Shown in pieces: positions 25,941-34,150 of a stretch of 64,000 nt of DNA. The notes under the pieces were generated by a model. It was not told the DNA's origin. It was given only the letters and a program-made list of their open reading frames with translations, and did no database searches. How positions within the stretch are numbered: the stretch's first letter is position 1; every line of letters begins with the position of its first letter. This DNA comes from Encephalitozoon hellem ATCC 50504 (taxonomy: Eukaryota > Microsporidia > Unikaryonidae), in contig NW_004057898.1 of assembly GCF_000277815.2 (NCBI RefSeq), positions 1 to 64,000 on the forward strand, given 5' to 3'. Both the position numbers and the translations under genes were made by a program.

Positions 25941-27608
25941 TCATGCTCCACTTCTCAGGCTTTTGTTAACAAAGTAATCATCCAAGACCTCTCCATCAAC
26001 AACCCCACGGTCCTTCAGTTCCAGAACACGAGGATGGAGTGCATCTAGATTAAAGGGCGGATCAGCAAATAGGTTGCTAAGAAGTCTCACAAATGTAACG
26101 GCTTCCTTTTTGTCCCGGGGAGTAAATGTAAACAGAAAGGATAGGTCAAAAATGTACTTGTGGACCATAAAGTATCTTATCAAGTCCAATGCCATAAACT
26201 TCGGCCCACTGTTGATTAGCATCCTTATTTCCTCTTCAACCTTGTCGTTATCATCAATGCTTGGATTCTGAAGATTGTCTAAAATGTGTGGGTATGCATA
26301 TTGGTGCTCGTCCTTAACCTTGTTGAGCATCGATTTGACACCCTCTGTATTGATTCTTGAGTATATTCTAAATTCCTTAGCAGAAACAAAATTCTTGTTA
26401 ATGAAATCGACAATGTCATCCCTGAACTCGTCTCGAAGTCTGTTTTCCCTCAGGAACTTTTCTGCAACCTCATAGACGTTTTCGTTGTTATTGAACGAAA
26501 GGGTGTAGTACTTGTTTTCTAGCTCAACCTGGAATGTATTATCATAGGGCTTGGATCCTTCTCCTTTGCCAAGGAGAATCCACTCTCCGTTTATTTCTTG
26601 ATACACATTCCCATTAGCAGCCTTGAACTTCTGTCCGTCAGACACAAACTCCCCGTCCTTTAATAGGGATCCCTGCTCATTCCTCATTTCCTCAATGGCC
26701 TTTCTTGCTTCGGATGAAGGATTCGAGGAGTACACATACAACCTCCCATCACTTCCTCCAACATACACTTTATCATTCCACCCAAACCCGGCCCAGCAAG
26801 ACGTCACAGGTATAGATAAACTCTGAATTGGCTTGAGACTTTCGTCAAATATAATAGCCGTCCCATTCTCCCCAGTACATATAACTAGGCCTTTGCCGTC
26901 ACAGGTATAGGAAAATATGCTATACATAAAATTCTTCGTAGAATAATGCTTCAGGATCCTTCCATCCAATGATACCTTGAGAACTATCCCTTCATTGTCG
27001 ATGGAAAAGATGTTCTCGTTCAAAACAGCAACTCCTCTGACATATGAAAGATGATGGTTAAATGTTCTAGTCAGAACTCCATTCTTAAAAATCCGGATCA
27101 ATTTATCACTACACCCAGTCACAATGGTATTTTCATTAATAAACTTGGCACACCAAACAACTGTGGGGTGCGGCATCTTCTGCACTATCCCACCCTTGTC
27201 GTTGTTCATTTGTCTTGGCTCCCAAACAATCACTGTGCAATCCCATGAGCTAGAGACAATAAAATCTCCCATCGTGTCTAAACAGCATACATTCGAAGAA
27301 TGGCCTTTTAAGAACCCCACAGGCACCACCTTTGTACCTTCTTCCTTGTGTCCATCCCTAAGCTGGCACTCGTCCAAAGAATATACAACTATGCTTCCAT
27401 TCTGGCATCCTGCAAATAGGAACCCGCCTCCAATCGCAACACAGTTGACATATCCCTGCCCAGGCTCAATCTCTGTATACCAGCCAAAATCATGCCCACA
27501 CACTCTTATCTTTCCTTCCCTTCCTCCACTAACAACTATATCATCCTTCACAAGAAGTGTTTTCACATCAGAAGTGCTTATCTTTTCAATTCTCTCTATT
27601 CCAATCAT
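25941..27608 (-). CDS. DOA1: Doa1/Ufd3/PLAA, Cdc48 ubiquitin adaptor
   Basis: The 555-residue protein is Doa1 (PLAA), which binds ubiquitin and Cdc48 in ubiquitin homeostasis and membrane protein turnover. A seven-bladed WD40 propeller covers about residues 1-300 ('LKGHSSNVCCLDTMGDFIVS', 'TVIVWEPRQ', 'VTGCSDKLIRIF'). The PFU ubiquitin-binding domain follows at about 335-425 ('FKAANGNVYQEINGEWILLG', 'YDNTFQVELENKYYTLSFNN'). A shortened helical PUL domain ends the protein. The long frame opens at a TTG; the first ATG is at 27608, five codons downstream, and CCC lies upstream of it. SHP1/p47 and RPT6 in this window act in the same degradation route. Confidence 0.88.
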   Translation of the reverse strand: MIGIERIEKISTSDVKTLLVKDDIVVSGGREGKIRVCGHDFGWYTEIEPGQGYVNCVAIGGGFLFAGCQNGSIVVYSLDECQLRDGHKEEGTKVVPVGFLKGHSSNVCCLDTMGDFIVSSSWDCTVIVWEPRQMNNDKGGIVQKMPHPTVVWCAKFINENTIVTGCSDKLIRIFKNGVLTRTFNHHLSYVRGVAVLNENIFSIDNEGIVLKVSLDGRILKHYSTKNFMYSIFSYTCDGKGLVICTGENGTAIIFDESLKPIQSLSIPVTSCWAGFGWNDKVYVGGSDGRLYVYSSNPSSEARKAIEEMRNEQGSLLKDGEFVSDGQKFKAANGNVYQEINGEWILLGKGEGSKPYDNTFQVELENKYYTLSFNNNENVYEVAEKFLRENRLRDEFRDDIVDFINKNFVSAKEFRIYSRINTEGVKSMLNKVKDEHQYAYPHILDNLQNPSIDDNDKVEEEIRMLINSGPKFMALDLIRYFMVHKYIFDLSFLFTFTPRDKKEAVTFVRLLSNLFADPPFNLDALHPRVLELKDRGVVDGEVLDDYFVNKSLRSGA

Positions 27609-27678
27609 CCTGCCAGGGTACAAAAAGGTACATTTAATTCATGCTTTTACTTATTCCAGGAAACTGCACATTCCGACC

Positions 27679-29181
27679 TCAGTCAACTATCCCATGCTTT
27701 TCTTTGTGCTCCTTGCTGTACTCATAGTCAAAAAATAGCTCTTCTCCCTTGTCTATGTCTCTGCTCGCATAGAACCCTATTCTTCTAGTCCCGTTTACAA
27801 GTAAAATAAGTGCATTTAGGTTCGAATTCCTCTTCGAGTGATTGATGAATCTCGACTTGTTTCCTATGAATCTGGAATCAATGACATAAAAAGGCACTCC
27901 CTCTCTACTATATAGATCAAACAGATATGAACTCCTTCTTAGATCATAAAAGGCTCCCCTTCTCTCAGCTTCCTCGTTGCTTATTATTTCCCCCACATAC
28001 TCAATAACAAGCTTGCCTTTCAATATCTTCTTTTGGGCAAACAAGCCGCGTCCTTCTATTTGGCTAGGCGCCACAAATGTTGGCTCGGCCTTGCCCATCT
28101 GTAAATCCTTATTTCCGCATAAATCACATGAACATATTCCCATGCACTCTCTCATTGCCTGTCTGCATGCACATTTGTTGCCACATGCATGCAAACACTT
28201 GCATCCCATAAAGAAGTTCTTGCAACCTATGCAAAGACACGACATCTCACAGTTAGTCCTATTGGAGACACATATGCATCCGTTGTCTTCCGTACAGTCT
28301 CCAAGGTGATCACATGGCGTAAAGAAGGCAGAGGGGTCTATGCCTCCTTTGTTCCTGTTTCCCACTACATACTTATGCCGTCCTATGAAGGCCGTACAAA
28401 ATTCCTTTATTTCTTTGCATGGTATGTACCTTTTACATCTAAAGTAAAAAAGTAAGGAGGCTATGCATTCATAGCCCTGAGATGCCCAGCAGTCACTGTA
28501 AAGATCGCTATATGTTGCCTGGTCTATCTCATTTCTTGTGATACCTCCGTGCAGGCTCTTCATTTTCCTGCATATACTCCCGCAGATTTTTCCGGACTCA
28601 GGTTTTAGCACTGATGGGCTGCTCTTAAACCCCACAGGCTTGATACAAATTCCGTTTGTCTTGGAATGCCATCTACATCCAAATATAAGGCACACATTAC
28701 AAAATAACCTTCTCATTTCTAGCAGTTCCTTGTCTTTGGCATCCATCTCACTACATCTTGACTCGCTCGTAGCATCAAATCTATTGTAAGATATCTTTCG
28801 AGATTCCTTTATACTGTATGGACGTTGCTTTTCGAATGGTTTTATCTCCTTGAATTCTGTCAGGTTCACAAGACCAAACGCCCCTGGTATGCATGGGATA
28901 AACCTTAGAGCAGGATCGTCCTCTCCTCTTATGCTTTTATTTGTGAAAATAAAGAAGGCACCTCTTGTATCCGGCTCTATTCTTGGAATCACTATCTTCC
29001 CAATTGAAGGTTGGAAACAGCCTGTCTCAGGACGCCTCTCTGAATCCAAATCAGGGAAATTTTCACTCCCTACTACCACTCTCTTCATTTTTTTCTTATG
29101 TTCAAGCGCACCATGAAGTCCTGGTGCTTGGGCAGGTGCCACTTTGTCTGATGACTTGTTTGTGTCATTCCTCGAACCCAT
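27679..29181 (-). CDS. E(z): E(z)/EZH2-type histone H3K27 methyltransferase (PRC2 catalytic subunit)
   Basis: The 500-residue protein has the Enhancer-of-zeste domain order. An MCSS-type zinc module lies at about residues 158-210 ('LFCNVCLIFGCRWHS' and 'KICGSIC'). A helical segment at the SANT2 position ('DCWASQGYECIASLLFYFR') is followed by the CXC pre-SET domain from Cys290 to Cys355 ('PCDHLGDC', 'CLCIGC', 'FFMGCKC', 'CACRQAMRECMG'). The SET domain runs from about 365 to 492, with 'IEGRGLFAQKKI', 'YVGEIISNEEAERRG', 'RFINHS' (447-449 being NHS) and 'GEELFFDYEYS'. These features separate it from Suv39, Set1 and Set2. Its start overlaps the start of a plus-strand gene at a CCATGG. An EED homolog lies 1.5 kb away on the same strand. 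Confidence 0.93.
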   Translation of the reverse strand: MGSRNDTNKSSDKVAPAQAPGLHGALEHKKKMKRVVVGSENFPDLDSERRPETGCFQPSIGKIVIPRIEPDTRGAFFIFTNKSIRGEDDPALRFIPCIPGAFGLVNLTEFKEIKPFEKQRPYSIKESRKISYNRFDATSESRCSEMDAKDKELLEMRRLFCNVCLIFGCRWHSKTNGICIKPVGFKSSPSVLKPESGKICGSICRKMKSLHGGITRNEIDQATYSDLYSDCWASQGYECIASLLFYFRCKRYIPCKEIKEFCTAFIGRHKYVVGNRNKGGIDPSAFFTPCDHLGDCTEDNGCICVSNRTNCEMSCLCIGCKNFFMGCKCLHACGNKCACRQAMRECMGICSCDLCGNKDLQMGKAEPTFVAPSQIEGRGLFAQKKILKGKLVIEYVGEIISNEEAERRGAFYDLRRSSYLFDLYSREGVPFYVIDSRFIGNKSRFINHSKRNSNLNALILLVNGTRRIGFYASRDIDKGEELFFDYEYSKEHKEKHGIVD

Positions 29182-29314
29182 GGCAAACAAGAAGCGTCAA
29201 AGCTTTGAACAGGAGTTCATCGACTCATTTGTCAGCGACGAAGTCATTCACTGGAAGTTTGACCCGATTCTTCTTGACGACATTCTAAAGGATAGGATAG
29301 GCCAAGAAGAGTAG
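29180..29314 (+). CDS. Hypothetical 44-residue protein
   Basis: A complete 44-codon frame starts at the ATG in CCATGG and is preceded immediately by AACCC, the start-proximal signal. The product is hydrophilic, with a basic N-terminus (MANKKRQSFEQEF) and an acidic C-terminus ('PILLDDILKDRIGQEE'). It does not resemble any family I know. It lies 29 bp upstream of MED7 on the same strand and shares its initiation site, on the opposite strand, with E(z). The signal and position support a real gene, but its shortness leaves doubt. Confidence 0.5.
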   Translation: MANKKRQSFEQEFIDSFVSDEVIHWKFDPILLDDILKDRIGQEE

Positions 29315-29343
29315 GATATTAGTCGAGAATTCTTCTCCCCAAA

Positions 29344-29739
29344 ATGCCTGTGAGCACCTGGCCAGCCCCTCCGAAATTCAAGAAGAAGACACCTCCACAA
29401 ATACCATCTTCATATACAAGCTTCGGAACAAGCTACAAGGTGGAGAATGGTGTCCCTGTAAACACGTCGTTCCCCTCGGTGAGGTTTGACAAAGAAAGGT
29501 TCAAGGAGCTCATAAATCTCTCCTTCTCCACGTTCATCGAGCTACTAACATTCCCACTTGATCATGAAGAGCTAATAGAAGCTATAAGCAATGCACATCT
29601 TGAAATCAACCAAATTCTCAATGGAGGAAAGAAGATGGAGGCCATATATGAAATTAGAAGAATTAGGAACGATCACACAAGAAATAAAAATAGGATTGCA
29701 GAGGAAACTCGGAGAAAAGTAAGAGACTTCAAAATATAA
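29344..29739 (+). CDS. MED7: Mediator subunit Med7-like
   Basis: The 131-residue protein fits Med7 of the Mediator middle module. The N-terminus is proline-rich and begins 'STWPAPPKFKKKTPPQIPSS' followed by 'YTSFGTSY', the Med7 opening that binds Med31. The central helix 'FKELINLSFSTFIELLTFPL' and 'NAHLEINQILNGGKKMEAIY' match the coiled-coil region that pairs with Med21. Yeast Med7 has 222 residues, so the C-terminal part is reduced. CTCCCCAAA precedes the ATG. It is flanked by E(z) and EED genes on the other strand. Confidence 0.65.
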   Translation: MPVSTWPAPPKFKKKTPPQIPSSYTSFGTSYKVENGVPVNTSFPSVRFDKERFKELINLSFSTFIELLTFPLDHEELIEAISNAHLEINQILNGGKKMEAIYEIRRIRNDHTRNKNRIAEETRRKVRDFKI

Positions 29740-29767
29740 GCCTACATATTTATAGGATATACAAACA

Positions 29768-30703
29768 TCAAGTTAGATCTATTGCCATAAGATGGGTGTT
29801 CTCAAACAGAACAAACATCCGATTCTCAACCACACAGAAATCCTGGATCTTTTCCTTTTTAATGGACTCCAATATTTTAGGGTGTGAAATAAAGCCGATG
29901 TCGTTCATGTCGAACATAACTATATCGTGTGGTTCCATTAAAGCCACCAGAATATCTCCACTTATATCAAACTTCCGGAATAACCGCCTCTTCAATACGA
30001 TTTCCCCAGCAAGCACAACTTCTACAGAAGATTTCGCTTCTTCGTATTTCAGGGAGACTGCATGAATTTTTCTTTCCCCAGAATAGAATATAAGAAGCTC
30101 TCTGTAAAACCTTACACATTCAATAGGAAATTTGCATATGTCTGTGGACGAATAAATAGGGGATATGCACTCTAGCTTGTTCAGGTTCGATGGAATTCTC
30201 CATATTTTTATCGAACAATCTGTTCCGCAGGATGCCAGATACTTCATATCACTACTTACGTCTATTGATAAGACATAGTCCTTGTGCCCACTGTAGCCTC
30301 CAAATATACAGACACATGTCAATCCTGAAACATTCCACATCTTTATTGTTGTATCTTCGCTACAACTCAGCAGATATTCGTTTCCATATCTTTTGATTGA
30401 AGAAATGCACCCTCCATGGGCTCTAATGTGCCCTATAAATGCCCCCTTGGACAGGTTTATTATTTTTATGATGCCAAGCCTGCCTCCAAGTGCTAGCAAA
30501 ACATCATTTCCTGCCATAAAGAACTCACTGCACTGAAACTCTTCGTCGGGATGCTCGTCAAGAACCCTCTGAGCGATCTTGAGGTCGTCTCCATATGATA
30601 TGATTGCCGAGGTTCTTTTCCCGACTAGCGACACTATTCTGCATTTACCGTAACTGCTCATAGATTCGAAGCATGCATTTGGTATTTCAATTACCGAAGA
30701 CAT
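29768..30703 (-). CDS. EED: EED/ESC WD40 subunit of PRC2
   Basis: The 311-residue propeller resembles EED (extra sex combs), the PRC2 subunit that binds the E(z) N-terminal region and reads H3K27me3. Successive stretches match EED: 'LALGGRLGIIKIINLSKG', 'IRAHGGCISSIKRYG', 'LLSCSEDTTIKMWNV', 'CVCIFGGYSGHKDYVLSIDV' and 'ASCGTDCSIKIWRI'. The FGG-x2-GH-x2-x-VLS string is characteristic. Human EED has 441 residues; the N-terminal extension and some late loops are missing. The frame is open further to an ATG at 30760, inside the mevalonate kinase gene, but the ATG at 30703 has ACCCC abutting it. An unrelated WD40 protein is the alternative. Confidence 0.82.
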   Translation of the reverse strand: MSSVIEIPNACFESMSSYGKCRIVSLVGKRTSAIISYGDDLKIAQRVLDEHPDEEFQCSEFFMAGNDVLLALGGRLGIIKIINLSKGAFIGHIRAHGGCISSIKRYGNEYLLSCSEDTTIKMWNVSGLTCVCIFGGYSGHKDYVLSIDVSSDMKYLASCGTDCSIKIWRIPSNLNKLECISPIYSSTDICKFPIECVRFYRELLIFYSGERKIHAVSLKYEEAKSSVEVVLAGEIVLKRRLFRKFDISGDILVALMEPHDIVMFDMNDIGFISHPKILESIKKEKIQDFCVVENRMFVLFENTHLMAIDLT

Positions 30704-30728
30704 GGGGTAGTTAAGTGGGCACAACACA

Positions 30729-31559
30729 TTATTTCCAGACATCGAAAGCATGGAACCCATTCAGATCAATCGATACAGATGTCCATCCGGGGATCTCCTG
30801 TTCTTTTTTTACTACTGTTAAAAGATGTCCTCCGCAGCCGGCACCCGTTATCTTTGCCTCAATACCAATCTCTCTCATTTTATCTATTATGTCCTTTATC
30901 TCTCTAGGGCAAACCCCCAGTTCATCTAACAGGTCTTGGTTCTTCCTAATGAGTCTGTACAGTTCCTCCAAGGTAAACTCTCTTTGTAAAAGTTTGTATG
31001 CCTCTTCTGAAACTTTTCCTATTTCGCCGTACAACTCTTTCTTGCGCCTCCCTAGCCTGATGGCAGACTCTGTGTTCTTGGGTATCCTAGTGTTGAAGAT
31101 GAGTATTTTGAATTGAGAAAGGTGGTGAATAGAAAGCCTTTCAACAACGCCTTTTCTAAAGGAGATCAACCCGCCGGTATAGCAGGCCATCACGTCAACG
31201 CCAGACGCTTTTCCATGGAATGCATTCTCCATTTCAAGAGCTTCCTCTAATATATCTGGACTGCGGGCCTTGGCATATGATAACAGAAGCGATATGGCTG
31301 CACTTGTGCCCAGACCACACCCCAATGCGGCATCCAAAGACAGAGTCAAACGAAAGCCAGGAATGGCGTATCTCCATTTCTCAAATAGGTCCATATAATT
31401 ACCTTCTGCATCAACAGCAACAGCCTCAGTGCTCTTAGAAGACTCAATTGTTAGATATCCATATACATCTACTGCAACAGCAAGGCATCTTTCTCCTGAT
31501 AATACGGCATGCTCACCAAACAATATTACTTTGAGAGGAGATCTAGCCAAATGTGCCAT
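30729..31559 (-). CDS. ERG12: Mevalonate kinase
   Basis: The 276-residue GHMP kinase should phosphorylate mevalonate with ATP in the cytosolic isoprenoid pathway. Motif 1 is 'SPLKVILFGEHAVLSG', the ATP-binding motif 2 'GCGLGTSAAISLLLSY', the 'GKASGVDVMACYTGG' segment carries the catalytic Asp, and motif 3 'ITGAGCGGHLLTVV' is present. The FGEHAV and GKASGVD strings indicate mevalonate kinase rather than phosphomevalonate or galactose kinase. It is notably short: yeast and human enzymes have 396-443 residues. The cis-prenyltransferase gene at 47.3 kb lies further down the same pathway. Confidence 0.9.
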   Translation of the reverse strand: MAHLARSPLKVILFGEHAVLSGERCLAVAVDVYGYLTIESSKSTEAVAVDAEGNYMDLFEKWRYAIPGFRLTLSLDAALGCGLGTSAAISLLLSYAKARSPDILEEALEMENAFHGKASGVDVMACYTGGLISFRKGVVERLSIHHLSQFKILIFNTRIPKNTESAIRLGRRKKELYGEIGKVSEEAYKLLQREFTLEELYRLIRKNQDLLDELGVCPREIKDIIDKMREIGIEAKITGAGCGGHLLTVVKKEQEIPGWTSVSIDLNGFHAFDVWK

Positions 31560-31624
31560 CTAGAGGGGCTCCTCGAGTGGCATTGTGATGAAGGACCAAG
31601 ACACCGATGGATCCAGCTATGAGA

Positions 31625-31696
31625 TTCCTACTGGTCTAGTGGTTAGGATGTCTGCCTTTCAAGCAGGAGGTGGGGGTTCGATTCCCCCGTAGGGAA
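31625..31696 (+). tRNA. tRNA-Glu (UUC)
   Basis: The 72-nt sequence folds into a complete cloverleaf. The acceptor stem pairs TTCCTAC with GTAGGGA, with one G-T pair. The anticodon stem TCTGC/GCAGG encloses the loop CTTTCAA with anticodon TTC, and the T arm is GGGGG TTCGATT CCCCC. Internal promoter elements are visible as the A box TGGTCTAGTGG and the B box GGTTCGATTCC. No intron is present, and CCA is not encoded. Confidence 0.97.
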
Positions 31697-31701
31697 TTTC
31701 C

Positions 31702-31706
31702 TTTTT
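31702..31706 (+). terminator. RNA polymerase III terminator of tRNA-Glu
   Basis: A run of five T residues begins six bases after the discriminator base, as expected for Pol III termination. Confidence 0.7.
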
Positions 31707-31834
31707 CCTTCACCCCGGAAGGAACAGACCTGAAAACAAAAAGCTAGATGTAAATATATAATCCAATTTATTTCCATCAGGCATTCTCCGCTTTAGAAAT
31801 ACCAGAGTAATTAAGAAACGTTCCGGGCATATAT

Positions 31835-33937
31835 TCACTCATCATCAAGAGGTATATTGAATCCAAGCGGCTCAAACAGATATCCTTTTCCCCTAAAGAA
31901 CTTCGAATGAAATTCAACCCAATTGAGTCTCATAGCATGAAGGCATGATCCAAGACCTTCCATTCCAATAAGAAGAACAAGAGTTCCAACGACGTAAATA
32001 CCAGAAAGTGCAACAGGCATAATGAACCCTTCCTTCCCTATCGTAAACTCGTGCAAAACCCTGGTAAGCTGAGCATGGGCAAGAGAAACTGCCCATAGCC
32101 TAAGATACGAGGAAGTATTGGAAATGAGTCCAAGGCCAAACTCAACGACGTGGATAAATTGATTGATCCATAGGCTTGAAATCTCTTCTCTTTTCACCAT
32201 ATTCTTGGACATCATGTATATAGGCTTTCCTAACAACATCCAGGGAATGCATAGAAGCATCAAAAACAATAAGAAGAGCTGCACCCGATGCTGATAAGGA
32301 TAGATCTCTTCAGTGACAACGAACGGGTTCGTAAACATGTTTACAAGAACCCCGATTATCGACGGATAGTTGGATGTAACTAGCCATTTGTAAATTATCA
32401 AGAATACCATGTATCCAACGAATGAGCAGAAGACAATTGTCTGAGGAACAAGCACACCGTATATCTCCACAGGCTCGTTGAAGTATATCGCATTCAGGAA
32501 GGAAATAACTACTCCCAGGCTCATGTGTAGAAACCCTATTATTATCGACATCTTCATCTTCATAGAATTGAGAAAGACCATTTCATTCTTGGAGTGGTGC
32601 CACATGTGGTCAACTCCAAATGGATAGGTTCGATTACTGTCTTTGCTTGAAGAGAATAGAGGAATCGCAAGAGACCCAAAATCAGAGTATAGAAGCCCAA
32701 AGAACATGGCTCCAAGCGAGAACGAAAAGATTATGTACTTCCCACTTACAATCATCTGTAAGGTCTCGGAACAATTCTTAAACTTCTTTGAGTTCCTTAT
32801 CAGATACATCGATAGGCAGAGAAGCAGTAACCCGTGAAACACATCCCCAAACATACATCCAAAGAGCATAGGAAAAGTGAACAGTGTAAATACGGCAGGA
32901 TTGATTTCTCCATACGACGGGATTGCATAGGTATTCGTGAGAATCTGAAAGGGCTCCGTAAACTCGTTTGTCTTAAAGTATGTGGGCGGCATCTCCTTGC
33001 TTTCTGTAACTTCAAATGCAAACAGACTCGTTCCGTCCCCTTTAATCTCATTGATCCTTTTCAGCTTGTTTATGTTCTCTCTGAGAATCCAAGCCTCCCC
33101 CACAAGACAATCCCGATCAAAGTCGAAGCTGAGCTTGTTGAGAGTTTGATATATCTTCATTTCCTTGTTTAGATAATATCTCCAGGTATTTGCAAGATGC
33201 CTGATCTTTTCATGCTCTTTTCCTATTGCTTCATCATTATGATCTTCAATCTGTTGCATCTGGCTTATAGTTGCACTCAGCTCAAGCAGCCCTCGCTTGC
33301 ACTCCCTGAACTTCTTATGGTCAAGTATCCTCCCTCCCAGAGAGGAAAATATGTCCTTAACCTTCTCCAGTGCCTCACTCCCATGTGCAAACACAATAAA
33401 TACAGCCTTTGTTCCGTCCTCAACATCCCTTGTCCTTATCACTAAATTTCTTCGCAATGCCTGGTGAAGTACCTTTCTTATCAAGAGCTTTTTACCTTTC
33501 TCGACTATCCCGGTCATAAAATCAAACTGGACAAGATGCGCTTCCTCCGTAACCGTTCCAAGGAAGTTCTCGGTCTCCTCCAGCATGTACAGATCCTCCT
33601 TTAACTTGGTTTGATTCGTATTGGTCTCCTTCTTTATCGACTTCAGTTGTGTCAACCTAGAAAAAAATTTGTTAACCTGCTCCTCCACCTGATCTATGTC
33701 GCTGTGCTTGATTCCCTCGTCAACCTCGTTGACATCTCCAGTTAGATACTGTAGTCTCGAAATGAGTTTTTCCATGTGTGTTATTTCTCTGGTATATAGC
33801 AGATTCTCGCTCTTGATGTCCTTATTAAGATCTTTGAAGTGGAGCAGCCCGTTCTTTCCTATCTCGGTAATTGTTTGCTTTGCTGTGTCCTTGCTGAAAT
33901 ACATCGACACTAAACACATCTTTTCACTCCTTAGCAT
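31835..33937 (-). CDS. VPH1: V-ATPase V0 subunit a
   Basis: The 700-residue protein is subunit a of the vacuolar proton pump, forming the proton half-channels beside the c-ring. The cytosolic N-terminal half (1-370) is a coiled-coil stator arm, with 'DLNKDIKSENLLYTREITHM' and 'FVIVG'-like ferredoxin folds. The C-terminal half carries about eight membrane helices, starting near 'FTLFTFPMLFGCMFGDVFHG'. The essential arginine lies in 'SYLRLWAVSLAHAQL'. Yeast Vph1 has 840 residues, so this is a compact form. It is divergent from DNA2 across a 213-bp spacer. Confidence 0.95.
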   Translation of the reverse strand: MLRSEKMCLVSMYFSKDTAKQTITEIGKNGLLHFKDLNKDIKSENLLYTREITHMEKLISRLQYLTGDVNEVDEGIKHSDIDQVEEQVNKFFSRLTQLKSIKKETNTNQTKLKEDLYMLEETENFLGTVTEEAHLVQFDFMTGIVEKGKKLLIRKVLHQALRRNLVIRTRDVEDGTKAVFIVFAHGSEALEKVKDIFSSLGGRILDHKKFRECKRGLLELSATISQMQQIEDHNDEAIGKEHEKIRHLANTWRYYLNKEMKIYQTLNKLSFDFDRDCLVGEAWILRENINKLKRINEIKGDGTSLFAFEVTESKEMPPTYFKTNEFTEPFQILTNTYAIPSYGEINPAVFTLFTFPMLFGCMFGDVFHGLLLLCLSMYLIRNSKKFKNCSETLQMIVSGKYIIFSFSLGAMFFGLLYSDFGSLAIPLFSSSKDSNRTYPFGVDHMWHHSKNEMVFLNSMKMKMSIIIGFLHMSLGVVISFLNAIYFNEPVEIYGVLVPQTIVFCSFVGYMVFLIIYKWLVTSNYPSIIGVLVNMFTNPFVVTEEIYPYQHRVQLFLLFLMLLCIPWMLLGKPIYMMSKNMVKREEISSLWINQFIHVVEFGLGLISNTSSYLRLWAVSLAHAQLTRVLHEFTIGKEGFIMPVALSGIYVVGTLVLLIGMEGLGSCLHAMRLNWVEFHSKFFRGKGYLFEPLGFNIPLDDE

Positions 33938-34052
33938 GATTATTTTGTTTGCTTGTCCTGACGAAATTAGGGAAGAGCTTTTATTTACTTTGTTTCAAAT
34001 TTACAAATCTTTACCTCATGGAGAAATCGAACAAATAAGGACATCTATTCTT

Positions 34053-34074
34053 CCCTTACCGTTTTTGGCAAGGG
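34053..34074. repeat. Hairpin in the VPH1/DNA2 divergent spacer
   Basis: CCCTT-a-CC and GG-c-AAGGG flank a six-base GTTTTT loop, giving seven pairs around one A-C mismatch. The same CCCTTA...TTTTT...GCAAGGG design recurs at 39573-39602 before SHP1. It may be a promoter or mRNA 3' end element; the function is unknown. Confidence 0.35.
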
Positions 34075-34150
34075 GCCGAAATAAGTTTGCACCTTGGGCC
34101 GCATGCAAGAATAGACTGCCATTTTAAGCCCATTGTACCCATTTCTTAGC

